DNA from: an uncultured Saprospiraceae bacterium
GTDB taxonomy: Bacteria; Bacteroidota; Bacteroidia; Chitinophagales; Saprospiraceae
NCBI GenBank assembly: GCA_934699305.1
Contig: CAKUWM010000040.1
Location: forward strand, 1-14,877
Length of the DNA: 14,877 nt
Direction: 5' to 3'
The notes beneath the pieces were generated by a model. That model did no database searches. It was not told the DNA's origin and saw nothing but the letters and a program-made list of their open reading frames with translations. Below, one piece after another: positions 8,192 to 14,877 of this stretch. Made by a program: the position numbers and the translations under genes. Numbering within the stretch: position 1 is the first letter of the stretch; each line of letters begins with the position of its first letter.

Positions 8192-11146
8192 TTAAAAACT
8201 TGCATTTAAACCGAAAGTAAAGCTTCTTGCTTGCGGATAGGTAAAAAAATCTGTACCAATTCGAGCGTTATCATCACCTCTATAATTCACTTCCGGATCT
8301 AAGCCGGAATAATTGGTAAAGGTGAGTAAATTTTGCCCTGAAAAATAAACCCTCAATGAAGATATTTTACCTTGTAATACATTTTTCGTATTAAAATTAT
8401 ACCCCAAGGTAAGGTTCTTCAATCGTAGATATGAACCGTCCTCTAAGAAGCGGGAGGATTGTCGTTTGTTACTTGCAGAGGCAACGGGGTCAAGCGTAGC
8501 ACGAGGGATATCCGTGATATCACCTACATTTTTCCAACGTCTATTAATTGCATCTAATTGATTATCTCCACCTTGCAAAGATTCCAAATACAATCGGGTA
8601 CCATTGAAAATATCATTTCCTTGTGAACCTTGAAAAAATACATTCAAATCTATCTTTCCATAGCGAAATGAATTTGTTATACCATAAATAAAGTCAGGAT
8701 GAGGATCACCTATTTTAGTTCTATCAGCAGAAGTTATTTGTCCATCAAAGTTTTTGTCAGCATATACTACATCACCTGTTGAAGGATCTATACCAAGCCA
8801 TTCAAAGCTATAAAATATACCAATCGGTTGTCCTTCTTCTATTCGATTTCCGCCTCTACCCAAGTCATCAATAGGTTGTTTGTTGTATAATTTGAGTACT
8901 TTATTTCGATTCATTGAAAAATTCAAACGGGTGTTCCATTGGAGCTTGCCATCAGAAAGGTTGTCGGACGTTACACCGATCTCAAAGCCTTTATTTTCAA
9001 CTTCACCAATATTTTCAGTAATTGAAGTAAATCCGGTTGATGGTGGAAGTGGACGGCTCAAAAGTAAATCTTTTGTCATCTTACGATATATGTCCAAATT
9101 TACCATTAGTCTATCTTTAAAGAATCCAACATCCAAGCCGACATTGGCTTGAGTAGTAGATTCCCATTTCAAATCAGGATTGGGGATGTTACTTGGATAC
9201 ACTGCTGGTTTACCGCCATACGTTGTATTGCCATATAATTCAGCATACAGGAATGCCGGAATATCATCATTTCCTGTCAAACCATAGCTGGCTCTCAACT
9301 TAAGTTCAGATATGACACCTTGTGGGAAAAAATCTTCAGCACCAATACGCCATGCCGCCGAAACGGCAGGGAAAAACCCATTTCTATTTTTTTCACTAAA
9401 TCGAGAAGAACCATCAAGTCGCCCTGTCAAGGATACGATATACTTATCTTTTAAATTGTAATTGACGCGTCCAAACCAAGACCGAATTCCGGAGTCGGAT
9501 GCACCGGAACTGGCTGAAACAATGGTGGATGCACTATTAATATACTGCAAGCTCGGGTCAGCATAATCTTGTGCTCTTATAAAAGAACTTCTCGTATTTC
9601 TCTTTTCAAATGAATAACCTCCAAGAATTTCAATTCGATTATCTGCTAAGTCAAACTGATATTTTAGAGTGTTATTAGAAACAAGGTTTGACACATTGGT
9701 ATATGTTTCAAAGCCCAAACCATTATATTTAGCTCCCTGAATTGTCTTAATTGATTCGTACGCATGTTCTCTAAAATTAAGGAAATCTATACCCAGTTTT
9801 GTTGAAAAAGTCAGTCCTTTAGTCAATTTCAAATCAGCATACACATTACCTATCCCTCTGTAAGAAAAATTTTGATTGATGGCTTCATTGGCAATGGAAA
9901 CAGGATTAGAATAGGGCCCACTTTGGTTATAGCTGCCGTCATCATTATAAACAGCAAAAATAGCCGGGGTTGATATACCATTAGGAAGTGGTCCATGTAA
10001 GGATTGATCACCTTCTACCCTATCTGTTTTTGCATAAGAAAGTCCAATGCTGGTTCCGACTGACAATATCTTGTTTACTTTATGATCAACATTGACCCTT
10101 CCATTCATACGACTATAATCTGTACCGATTAATATACCGGTTTGTTTGAACAAATTGCCGCTAATATAAAAGCGGGTTTTGTCGTCGCCTCCGGATGTAG
10201 ATAATTCGTAATTAGATAACGGTGCTGTTCTAAAAATGACATTTTGCCAATCTGTATTTATTGTATTGTCATTAATTTGTTCTTGAGTAAATACTTCAGT
10301 ACCGAACAAATCATTACGATATATCTTCCAATCATGGGCATTAAGCATTTTCAATTTGTTCCATGGCTGCTGAATACCATAGGAAGCAGAAAAGTTGATA
10401 ACTGAATTTTTTTGACTACCTCTCTTAGTAACAATTAAAACAACTCCATTGGATGCACGAGCGCCATAAATAGCCGCAGCAGCAGCATCTTTAAGAATAG
10501 TTATCGATTCTATATCTCCGGGATTAAGGTCGGAAAGCTGATTTACACCTTGACCTTCATATCCTACTTGAGCGAAATCTCCCGTAGTAACCGGAATTCC
10601 ATCTATAACGTAAAGAGGTTGAGAACTTCCGCCAATTGAACTTACTCCGCGTATTCTAACAGACATTCCGCCGCCCGGAGTTCCGGAGTTTTGAACAACC
10701 TGTACTCCCGATGCCTGACCTTGCATGACGCCATCAATAGTAGGTACCGGAAGGTCTTTAATCGCTTCTGATCCAACAATTCCAACAGAAGATGTCAGTG
10801 TTTTCTTTTGCTCGACACCATAACCAATTACAACAACTTCGTTGAGTGCTTTCACGTCTTCTTCCATAGTGACGTCAATTACTTTGCGAGAATTGATGTT
10901 TACTTTTATAGTCCTGTAACCTATATAGGAGAATTCTAGAGATACAACTTTGTCAGATATATTTAAGGTATAATTGCCATCTATATCTGTAACTGTCCCG
11001 GCATTTTCATCAATTGCTTTAACGGTTACCCCCACTAAAGCCATACCGGAGGCATCTTTGACTGTTCCATTTATCTGTCCTATCAAAGTAGAAGCAAAGA
11101 ATATGGATAAAATAAGGAAAACCCCTTTTTGTAAATAGTATTTCAT
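8192..11146 (-). CDS. SusC/RagA-family TonB-dependent outer-membrane transporter
   Basis: This 984-residue protein is complete and of usual SusC length. A signal peptide (about 1-23, ending STLIGQ) is followed by a carboxypeptidase-regulatory-like beta domain (about 24-95; INGTVKDASGMALVGVTVKA, DIDGNYTL, FSYIGYRT). The SusC signature ALNEVVVIGYGVEQKK (about 100-115) comes next. The plug domain has MQGQASGVQVVQNSGTPGG, VRIRGVSSIGG, PLYVIDGIP and AAAIYGARASNGVVLI. The remainder is a long beta-barrel ending in an aromatic residue (LNASF), as expected for barrel insertion by BAM. It imports a SusD-captured ligand into the periplasm using TonB energy. The gene is first in the minus-strand operon, and the promoter region lies just upstream. 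Substrate class cannot be read from the barrel. The neighbouring peptidases and the absence of carbohydrate enzymes favour peptide-like ligands, as with RagA. Confidence 0.97.
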   Translation of the reverse strand: MKYYLQKGVFLILSIFFASTLIGQINGTVKDASGMALVGVTVKAIDENAGTVTDIDGNYTLNISDKVVSLEFSYIGYRTIKVNINSRKVIDVTMEEDVKALNEVVVIGYGVEQKKTLTSSVGIVGSEAIKDLPVPTIDGVMQGQASGVQVVQNSGTPGGGMSVRIRGVSSIGGSSQPLYVIDGIPVTTGDFAQVGYEGQGVNQLSDLNPGDIESITILKDAAAAAIYGARASNGVVLIVTKRGSQKNSVINFSASYGIQQPWNKLKMLNAHDWKIYRNDLFGTEVFTQEQINDNTINTDWQNVIFRTAPLSNYELSTSGGDDKTRFYISGNLFKQTGILIGTDYSRMNGRVNVDHKVNKILSVGTSIGLSYAKTDRVEGDQSLHGPLPNGISTPAIFAVYNDDGSYNQSGPYSNPVSIANEAINQNFSYRGIGNVYADLKLTKGLTFSTKLGIDFLNFREHAYESIKTIQGAKYNGLGFETYTNVSNLVSNNTLKYQFDLADNRIEILGGYSFEKRNTRSSFIRAQDYADPSLQYINSASTIVSASSGASDSGIRSWFGRVNYNLKDKYIVSLTGRLDGSSRFSEKNRNGFFPAVSAAWRIGAEDFFPQGVISELKLRASYGLTGNDDIPAFLYAELYGNTTYGGKPAVYPSNIPNPDLKWESTTQANVGLDVGFFKDRLMVNLDIYRKMTKDLLLSRPLPPSTGFTSITENIGEVENKGFEIGVTSDNLSDGKLQWNTRLNFSMNRNKVLKLYNKQPIDDLGRGGNRIEEGQPIGIFYSFEWLGIDPSTGDVVYADKNFDGQITSADRTKIGDPHPDFIYGITNSFRYGKIDLNVFFQGSQGNDIFNGTRLYLESLQGGDNQLDAINRRWKNVGDITDIPRATLDPVASASNKRQSSRFLEDGSYLRLKNLTLGYNFNTKNVLQGKISSLRVYFSGQNLLTFTNYSGLDPEVNYRGDDNARIGTDFFTYPQARSFTFGLNASF

Positions 11147-11202
11147 AGAATCATGTTAAATCTAACAAAACAATATTATTTTCTTTATACGGTCAAATAT
11201 AA

Positions 11203-11235
11203 CAAATATAATTTCAATACCTGCTAAAATAACAA
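11203..11235 (-). promoter_or_regulatory. candidate Bacteroidota-type promoter of the SusC operon
   Basis: On the minus strand TTG (11235-11233), a 22-base spacer and TATATTTG (11210-11203) match the TTG...TAnnTTTG layout of Bacteroidota housekeeping promoters. A second exact TATATTTG follows one base later (11201-11194), but no TTG lies at a suitable distance from it. The boxes sit about 50-60 bp before the SusC start codon. Found by eye; not tested against background. Confidence 0.5.
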
Positions 11236-11268
11236 TTCAATTTCCGCTTTAAAAATCTGTTGACAATC

Positions 11269-11283
11269 AATTATGCTATAATT
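11269..11283. repeat. short palindrome AATTAT-GCT-ATAATT
   Basis: Perfect 6-bp inverted repeat with a 3-base centre, located in the divergent promoter region about 120 bp before the SusC start and 170 bp before the DUF1800 start. It could be an operator half-site pair. In such AT-rich DNA it may equally be chance. Confidence 0.25.
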
Positions 11284-11452
11284 CAATAGATTAGCTCGAT
11301 ATCTTAATCCCTAAATAGAAAATATATTATGTGCCTGAAAACAATTAAAATAATTTTTAAAAATATTACAGATAATGATATTATTTCAAACAAATAATTT
11401 ATAACTTAGCAGCGTTTTAGCATTTTCCTTTCTATTTAATGAAAACAATTTA

Positions 11453-12907
11453 ATGATAATGGCAGATTGTAACGTTTCTGGTCTTGATGCGTATGTTCCT
11501 TCAACTGAAAAGCCGTGGAATGAGCAACGAATAAAGCATTTGTATTATAGATTGGGTTATAGTATAACACCAAAGGAAATTAAAGAACTTTTAAATGTAG
11601 ATCCCAAGACCTACATTGAAAACTTGTTTGATCATGCTTACCACCTTCCGGTATTTCCTGAACCAGTATGGGCAAAGTGGAAACCCGATCAGTTTAATGA
11701 AGAAGATGGGACAGAGCATTATATGATTTATAATCAGTTTGTCACTGATTGGATAAATCAAACCTTAAAAGATCCCGTCAGAGAAAAGATAACATTTTTT
11801 TGGAGTAATATATTAGTTACTAAATGGGAAGATTATTACTTCTCTCCAATACTTTATAGATATGTAACACTTTTGCAAAGGAATGCCGTAGGTAATTTCA
11901 AAACCTTGATTTCAGAAATAGGATACGACGACAGTATGCTGATATTCTTAAATGGCTATCAAAACAACAAGTGGGAGCCTAATGAAAACTATGCTAGAGA
12001 ATTGCTTGAACTATTTACCTTAGGGTTAGACAATGGATATACAGAACAAGATATTCGCGAAATAGCTCGAGCATTTACCGGCTTTAATACATTTGATGAT
12101 GTAAATATTACGATTAAGTTTAATCCTGCTACCCATGATTATGGTATAAAGACAATATTTGGCGAAACAGGGAATTTTGGATACGATGATGTGATTGATC
12201 TATTATTTGAAAAAAAAGGGGATTTAATATGCCAACATGTTTGTAAAAAAATATATCGACATTTTATTAATGCTGAAATTAACCAAGCTATTGTAGATGA
12301 GTTGGCTCAAACGATGTTAGACAATAATTTTGAACTATTGCCTGTATTGAAAAAGTTATTTACTTCAGAACACTTCTTTGATGAAATGGCTTTCAATACA
12401 CACATTAAAAGTCATGTTGAATATTTCAGTATCTTCATCAAGCAATTTGGCTATACATTAAATTACGAAGAAGGTGGATCATTTATTTGGTTTAACTCTT
12501 CTTTAGGGCAATCCTATTTTGACCCAATAGATGTTGCCGGATGGAAGGAAAACAAATCATGGATAGACTCGGGAAGCCTAATCGTTCGTTGGCTTTATAC
12601 AGGATGGCTTGTTGACAGTTATATTTGGAACAATAAAGATTTAGTCATTACATATCTTAAAAATTTGTCCAACAACAGCAATGACGTTGAATTTGTAATG
12701 CAATCAATTATATCTCCATTTTTTGTTGATGGACTTTCGGCACCCATTTATTACAACAATTTATTAAAGGCTTTTAAGGCTGATTTACCTGAGAACTATT
12801 ATGAACAGGGGCTTTGGAACTTAGATTGGGATCCGGATTTTATTGTTTACCAAGTATCATTATTGTTCGGAGAGATGAAGAAATTACCTGACTTTGCTAT
12901 TTGCTAA
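11453..12907 (+). CDS. DUF1800 family protein
   Basis: This 484-residue protein shows the DUF1800 (PF08811) landmarks in order: RIKHLYYRLGYSITPKEI (26-43), DPVREKITFFWSNILVT (107-123), NENYARELLELFTLGLDNGY (177-196), IREIARAFTGF (201-211), and a GW(K)xNxxWIxSGSLIVRW segment (about 363-380) like the usual C-terminal GWpgG-xW motif. The start may be 11453 (MIMADC) or the ATG at 11459. Neither gives a signal peptide, which is notable because the partner protein is clearly exported. DUF1800 proteins have no established biochemical role, but they are very often encoded directly before a DUF1501 protein, as here with a 39-bp gap. Probably co-transcribed with it; function unknown. Confidence 0.92.
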   Translation: MIMADCNVSGLDAYVPSTEKPWNEQRIKHLYYRLGYSITPKEIKELLNVDPKTYIENLFDHAYHLPVFPEPVWAKWKPDQFNEEDGTEHYMIYNQFVTDWINQTLKDPVREKITFFWSNILVTKWEDYYFSPILYRYVTLLQRNAVGNFKTLISEIGYDDSMLIFLNGYQNNKWEPNENYARELLELFTLGLDNGYTEQDIREIARAFTGFNTFDDVNITIKFNPATHDYGIKTIFGETGNFGYDDVIDLLFEKKGDLICQHVCKKIYRHFINAEINQAIVDELAQTMLDNNFELLPVLKKLFTSEHFFDEMAFNTHIKSHVEYFSIFIKQFGYTLNYEEGGSFIWFNSSLGQSYFDPIDVAGWKENKSWIDSGSLIVRWLYTGWLVDSYIWNNKDLVITYLKNLSNNSNDVEFVMQSIISPFFVDGLSAPIYYNNLLKAFKADLPENYYEQGLWNLDWDPDFIVYQVSLLFGEMKKLPDFAIC

Positions 12908-12946
12908 GGGAATTTCAATTATTAAATCAAATAAAATCAAGAATTA

Positions 12947-14566
12947 ATGAAAAGCAATATAAATAAAAGAGGATTAAAATTAGATGATGGTAAGCTTCAT
13001 GAAGAAGATCATATAGAATATTCAAGGCGGCGATTCATAAAATCATTTGGTTTAGCCGGAGGAATTGGGTTTATGTTAGGTGGGCTTCCCATAAGTGTGG
13101 CAAGTTTGACAAAATGGTCTATGCCACCAATTTTAGAAAATTCGGATCGGATATTATTGATGATTCGACTCAAGGGAGGTAATGATGGTTTAAATACTAT
13201 TATACCATTAGGTCAACTTTCTGCCTACCACAATGCGCGTCCAGACCTGGGATTTCAGGATAGTGAAATGATTCAACTGAATGATAATATAGCAATGAGC
13301 CCACACATGGCTGATTTAAAACGGTTATGGGATGAAGGTATGATGAAGGTCGTACAAGGTGTTGGTTATCCGGAGCAAAATCTATCGCATTTCAGGTCAA
13401 CTGATATTTGGTCTAGTGCATCAGATAGTAATGAATTTGTAAACTCAGGATGGATAGGTAGATATGTAGAAGATGTTTTTCCTGATTTTATTGAAAATAC
13501 TCCATCTTATCCACCCGCCATTCAGATAGGAGGTGGTAGTTCTCTTTTGTTTACCGGTCAGCAAGTGGACAAACTTGGCTTTGAGGCATTTTCTGCAGAA
13601 CAGATTTCCGAATTTGCAGCGAGTGGCCAAGTGCATTCCTTGGATAACCTTCCTCCTTGCTCCTATGGTGATCAGTTAAAGTATGTTCGTATTATGACAA
13701 ACTCAACATACAAATTTGTCGATTCATTGAAAATCGCCTATGACTTAGGCCCTGATTCCTCTTTACCATATTCCAATGGCGATTTTTCTCAAGCATTAAA
13801 GATTGTTGCCAAACTAATTAAAGGAGGATTGAAAACAAAAATATATGTAGTTGAAATTGATGGATTTGATACGCATGCCAATCAAATTCCCACACATGAA
13901 CAACTTTGGAAAGAAGTATCCAGTGGTATCAATAATTTTTACAAAGATTTTGAAGGGACAGAATTTGAGGATAAAGTATTATCTGTTACATTTTCTGAAT
14001 TTGGTCGACGAGTAGAGCAAAACGATGGCCCGGGATCGGATCATGGTGCAGCCAGTGTTATGTTAGCTTTTGGCAAATGCCTGGAAGGGAATGGCACTAT
14101 AGGTACTTATCCTAGTTTAACTGAACTTGATGACCATGACAATCTTGTATTTAATATAGATTTCCGTCATGTTTATAGCACACTTTTTACGGAATGGCTC
14201 TGCCTTGAGGATTCTCACAGCGACGCGATATTGTTTAAAGACTTTGGAGAATCTTTGGATTTCGGATTCAGTTGTCAACAAGTATCTACTGTAAAAGAAC
14301 GTCCACAGTCGCGGTATTCACATCATGCGTCTTATGGACTTGGAGATGTATATATAAATTATTCCATACCAAAAGACACCATGGTGATGGTTGAATTGGT
14401 ATCAATGACCGGTCAGTCAATCTTATTAGACAGACCAATGAATAAAAAAGCCGGAACATACAGCATTCCAGTAAAACAAAGCCAAAGGAATCTAATGCCC
14501 GGAGCCTACATTTATCGAATTAGAATAACCGGAGCAGAATTTTCAGGTAAACTAATTCTAAATTAA
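12947..14566 (+). CDS. DUF1501 family protein with Tat-like signal and T9SS C-terminal sorting domain
   Basis: This 539-residue protein starts with a long polar N-region, then SRRRFIKS (26-33) and a weakly hydrophobic stretch (FGLAGGIGFMLGGLPISVA), consistent with a twin-arginine signal. The DUF1501 domain (PF07394, grouped with the alkaline-phosphatase/sulfatase-like fold) spans about 67-420: MIRLKGGNDGLNTIIP (72-87), EIDGFDTHAN (303-312), FSEFGRR (349-355), GSDHGAAS (363-370) and DFRHVYSTLFTEWL (405-418). The metal-site-like Asp/His residues of these motifs are retained. Residues about 455-539 form a T9SS type A sorting domain (VYINYSIP, VELVSMTGQ, YSIPVKQ, LMPGAYIYRIRITG, KLILN). The protein is therefore expected to cross the inner membrane folded and then be secreted or anchored at the surface by T9SS. 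Its enzymatic role is not established. It is likely in an operon with the DUF1800 gene. Confidence 0.93.
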   Translation: MKSNINKRGLKLDDGKLHEEDHIEYSRRRFIKSFGLAGGIGFMLGGLPISVASLTKWSMPPILENSDRILLMIRLKGGNDGLNTIIPLGQLSAYHNARPDLGFQDSEMIQLNDNIAMSPHMADLKRLWDEGMMKVVQGVGYPEQNLSHFRSTDIWSSASDSNEFVNSGWIGRYVEDVFPDFIENTPSYPPAIQIGGGSSLLFTGQQVDKLGFEAFSAEQISEFAASGQVHSLDNLPPCSYGDQLKYVRIMTNSTYKFVDSLKIAYDLGPDSSLPYSNGDFSQALKIVAKLIKGGLKTKIYVVEIDGFDTHANQIPTHEQLWKEVSSGINNFYKDFEGTEFEDKVLSVTFSEFGRRVEQNDGPGSDHGAASVMLAFGKCLEGNGTIGTYPSLTELDDHDNLVFNIDFRHVYSTLFTEWLCLEDSHSDAILFKDFGESLDFGFSCQQVSTVKERPQSRYSHHASYGLGDVYINYSIPKDTMVMVELVSMTGQSILLDRPMNKKAGTYSIPVKQSQRNLMPGAYIYRIRITGAEFSGKLILN

Positions 14567-14598
14567 CTCATATTCATATTAGAGGCAAAAATATTATA

Positions 14599-14636
14599 TT
14601 TAACCCAAATTCCGCATTAGACAAATGCTGAATCGA
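14599..14636 (+). repeat. imperfect direct repeat, copy A (hairpin-forming)
   Basis: Copy A aligns without gaps to 14706-14743 with 29 of 38 bases identical; shared cores are CATTAGA and ATTCC. Within it ATTC-C-GCATT-AGACA-AATGC-T-GAAT (14609-14633) can fold as a 9-bp stem with one mismatch and a 5-base loop. It lies 33 bp after the DUF1501 stop. No T-run follows, so an ordinary intrinsic terminator is not supported. Confidence 0.5.
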
Positions 14637-14705
14637 TTTATAACTTATAATACAATTGGAAGATATAGGATATAATCCAATAGGTATTATTAGTACAATC
14701 AATGT

Positions 14706-14743
14706 TTTTACCCACATTCCACATTAGAGAAATACGCAATGAA
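14706..14743 (+). repeat. imperfect direct repeat, copy B (degenerate)
   Basis: Copy B is 107 bp from copy A, with nine mismatches. Several changes fall in the stem positions of copy A, so the hairpin is largely lost here. It ends two bases before the stop codon of the minus-strand T9SS gene. Confidence 0.45.
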
Positions 14744-14745
14744 TT

Positions 14746-14877
14746 CTACATCTTAACTACTTTCATCACCTTAACACCCTGTATAATTACAAAATATACT
14801 CCGGCTGAAAGGTGGCTTATATCCAGTCCGGATTGCAGTATTGCCGCCTTGCCATGCCATACCTTCTTGCCTGAGAA
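14746..14877 (-). CDS. C-terminal end of a T9SS-secreted protein, 5' part outside window
   Basis: Reading the minus strand from the right edge gives 43 codons and a TAG stop at 14748-14746. The peptide includes FSGKKVWHGKAA, then LDISHLSAGVYFVIIQG and VMKVVKM at the end. This is the typical tail of a T9SS type A sorting domain (G-KxV, L-D-xS-L-xxGxYxV-I, short basic end). The catalytic or binding part of the protein lies beyond the window, so its function cannot be inferred. It converges with the DUF1501 gene, with 179 bp between the two stops. Confidence 0.8.
   Translation of the reverse strand, partial: FSGKKVWHGKAAILQSGLDISHLSAGVYFVIIQGVKVMKVVKM

Larger units (their letters stand above)
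11147..11452. other. divergent intergenic region between the SusC operon and the DUF1800-DUF1501 pair
   Basis: This 306-bp AT-rich stretch has no reading frame of note. It holds the candidate minus-strand promoter (11203-11235) and a small palindrome (11269-11283). For the plus-strand pair the best promoter-like string is TAACTTAG (11402-11409), one mismatch from TAnnTTTG, but no good upstream TTG accompanies it, so I do not call a promoter there. No regulator gene and no convincing riboswitch or small RNA is seen. Confidence 0.6.

Noticed and set aside
8880..9152. 90-codon plus-strand frame inside the SusC gene
   Set aside because: Antisense to the conserved barrel of SusC, with no homology or start context supporting a real gene.
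11145..11156. Tiny upstream frame ATG ATT CTA TGA overlapping the SusC start
   Set aside because: Three codons; too short to support as a leader peptide.
11260..11282. TTGACA ... TATAAT on the plus strand, resembling an E. coli sigma-70 promoter
   Set aside because: The spacer is only 11 bases instead of about 17, and Bacteroidota use a different promoter consensus; treated as chance.
11438..11454. Tiny upstream reading frame MKTI* ending at the DUF1800 start
   Set aside because: Only four codons in AT-rich DNA with no evidence of translation; cannot be told from chance.
1..14877. CRISPR arrays, tRNA/rRNA genes, insertion sequences, phage or toxin-antitoxin modules
   Set aside because: No regularly spaced repeats, cloverleaf-like sequences, transposase or phage-like proteins were found on either strand.

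Overview
The window looks like Bacteroidota DNA, AT-rich with short intergenic gaps. The evidence is a SusC/SusD pair, lipoproteins with Bacteroidota-type surface-export residues after the lipobox cysteine, two type IX secretion (T9SS) C-terminal sorting domains, and promoter-like sequences of the TTG/TTTG...TAnnTTTG type. The combination would suit a free-living, T9SS-carrying lineage such as Saprospiria, but the exact lineage is a guess.

Left part (1-11146, all minus strand). Reading in the direction of transcription from a divergent promoter region at 11147-11452, the order is: a SusC-like TonB-dependent outer-membrane transporter; its SusD-like surface lipoprotein; two related lipoproteins made of PKD domains followed by a six-bladed YWTD-type beta-propeller; a secreted cyanophycinase-like serine peptidase (S51); a secreted M20 zinc peptidase; and, after a 52-bp gap with its own possible promoter, an FdhF/YdeP-family molybdopterin oxidoreductase cut by the left edge. 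Genes one to six are separated by at most 35 bp, and three junctions overlap or nearly touch (1-bp gap, 4-bp ATGA, 1-bp TGATG), so they very probably form one transcript. There is no glycoside hydrolase. The only enzymes in the tight operon act on peptide or amide bonds, so I read it as a SusCD-type locus for a peptide-like polymer. Cyanophycin or other isoaspartyl/arginine-rich material is the most specific guess the sequence permits.

Right part (11453-14566, plus strand). A DUF1800 protein is followed 39 bp later by a DUF1501 protein, a pairing common in many bacteria but of unknown function. The DUF1501 protein carries both a Tat-like twin-arginine segment and a T9SS C-terminal sorting domain. 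The DUF1800 protein has no recognisable signal peptide.

Right edge (14567-14877). A short region between convergent genes contains an imperfect 38-bp direct repeat, one copy of which folds into a hairpin. The window ends inside a minus-strand gene of which only the last 43 codons, a T9SS sorting domain, are visible. No tRNA, rRNA, CRISPR array, insertion sequence or transposase was seen.
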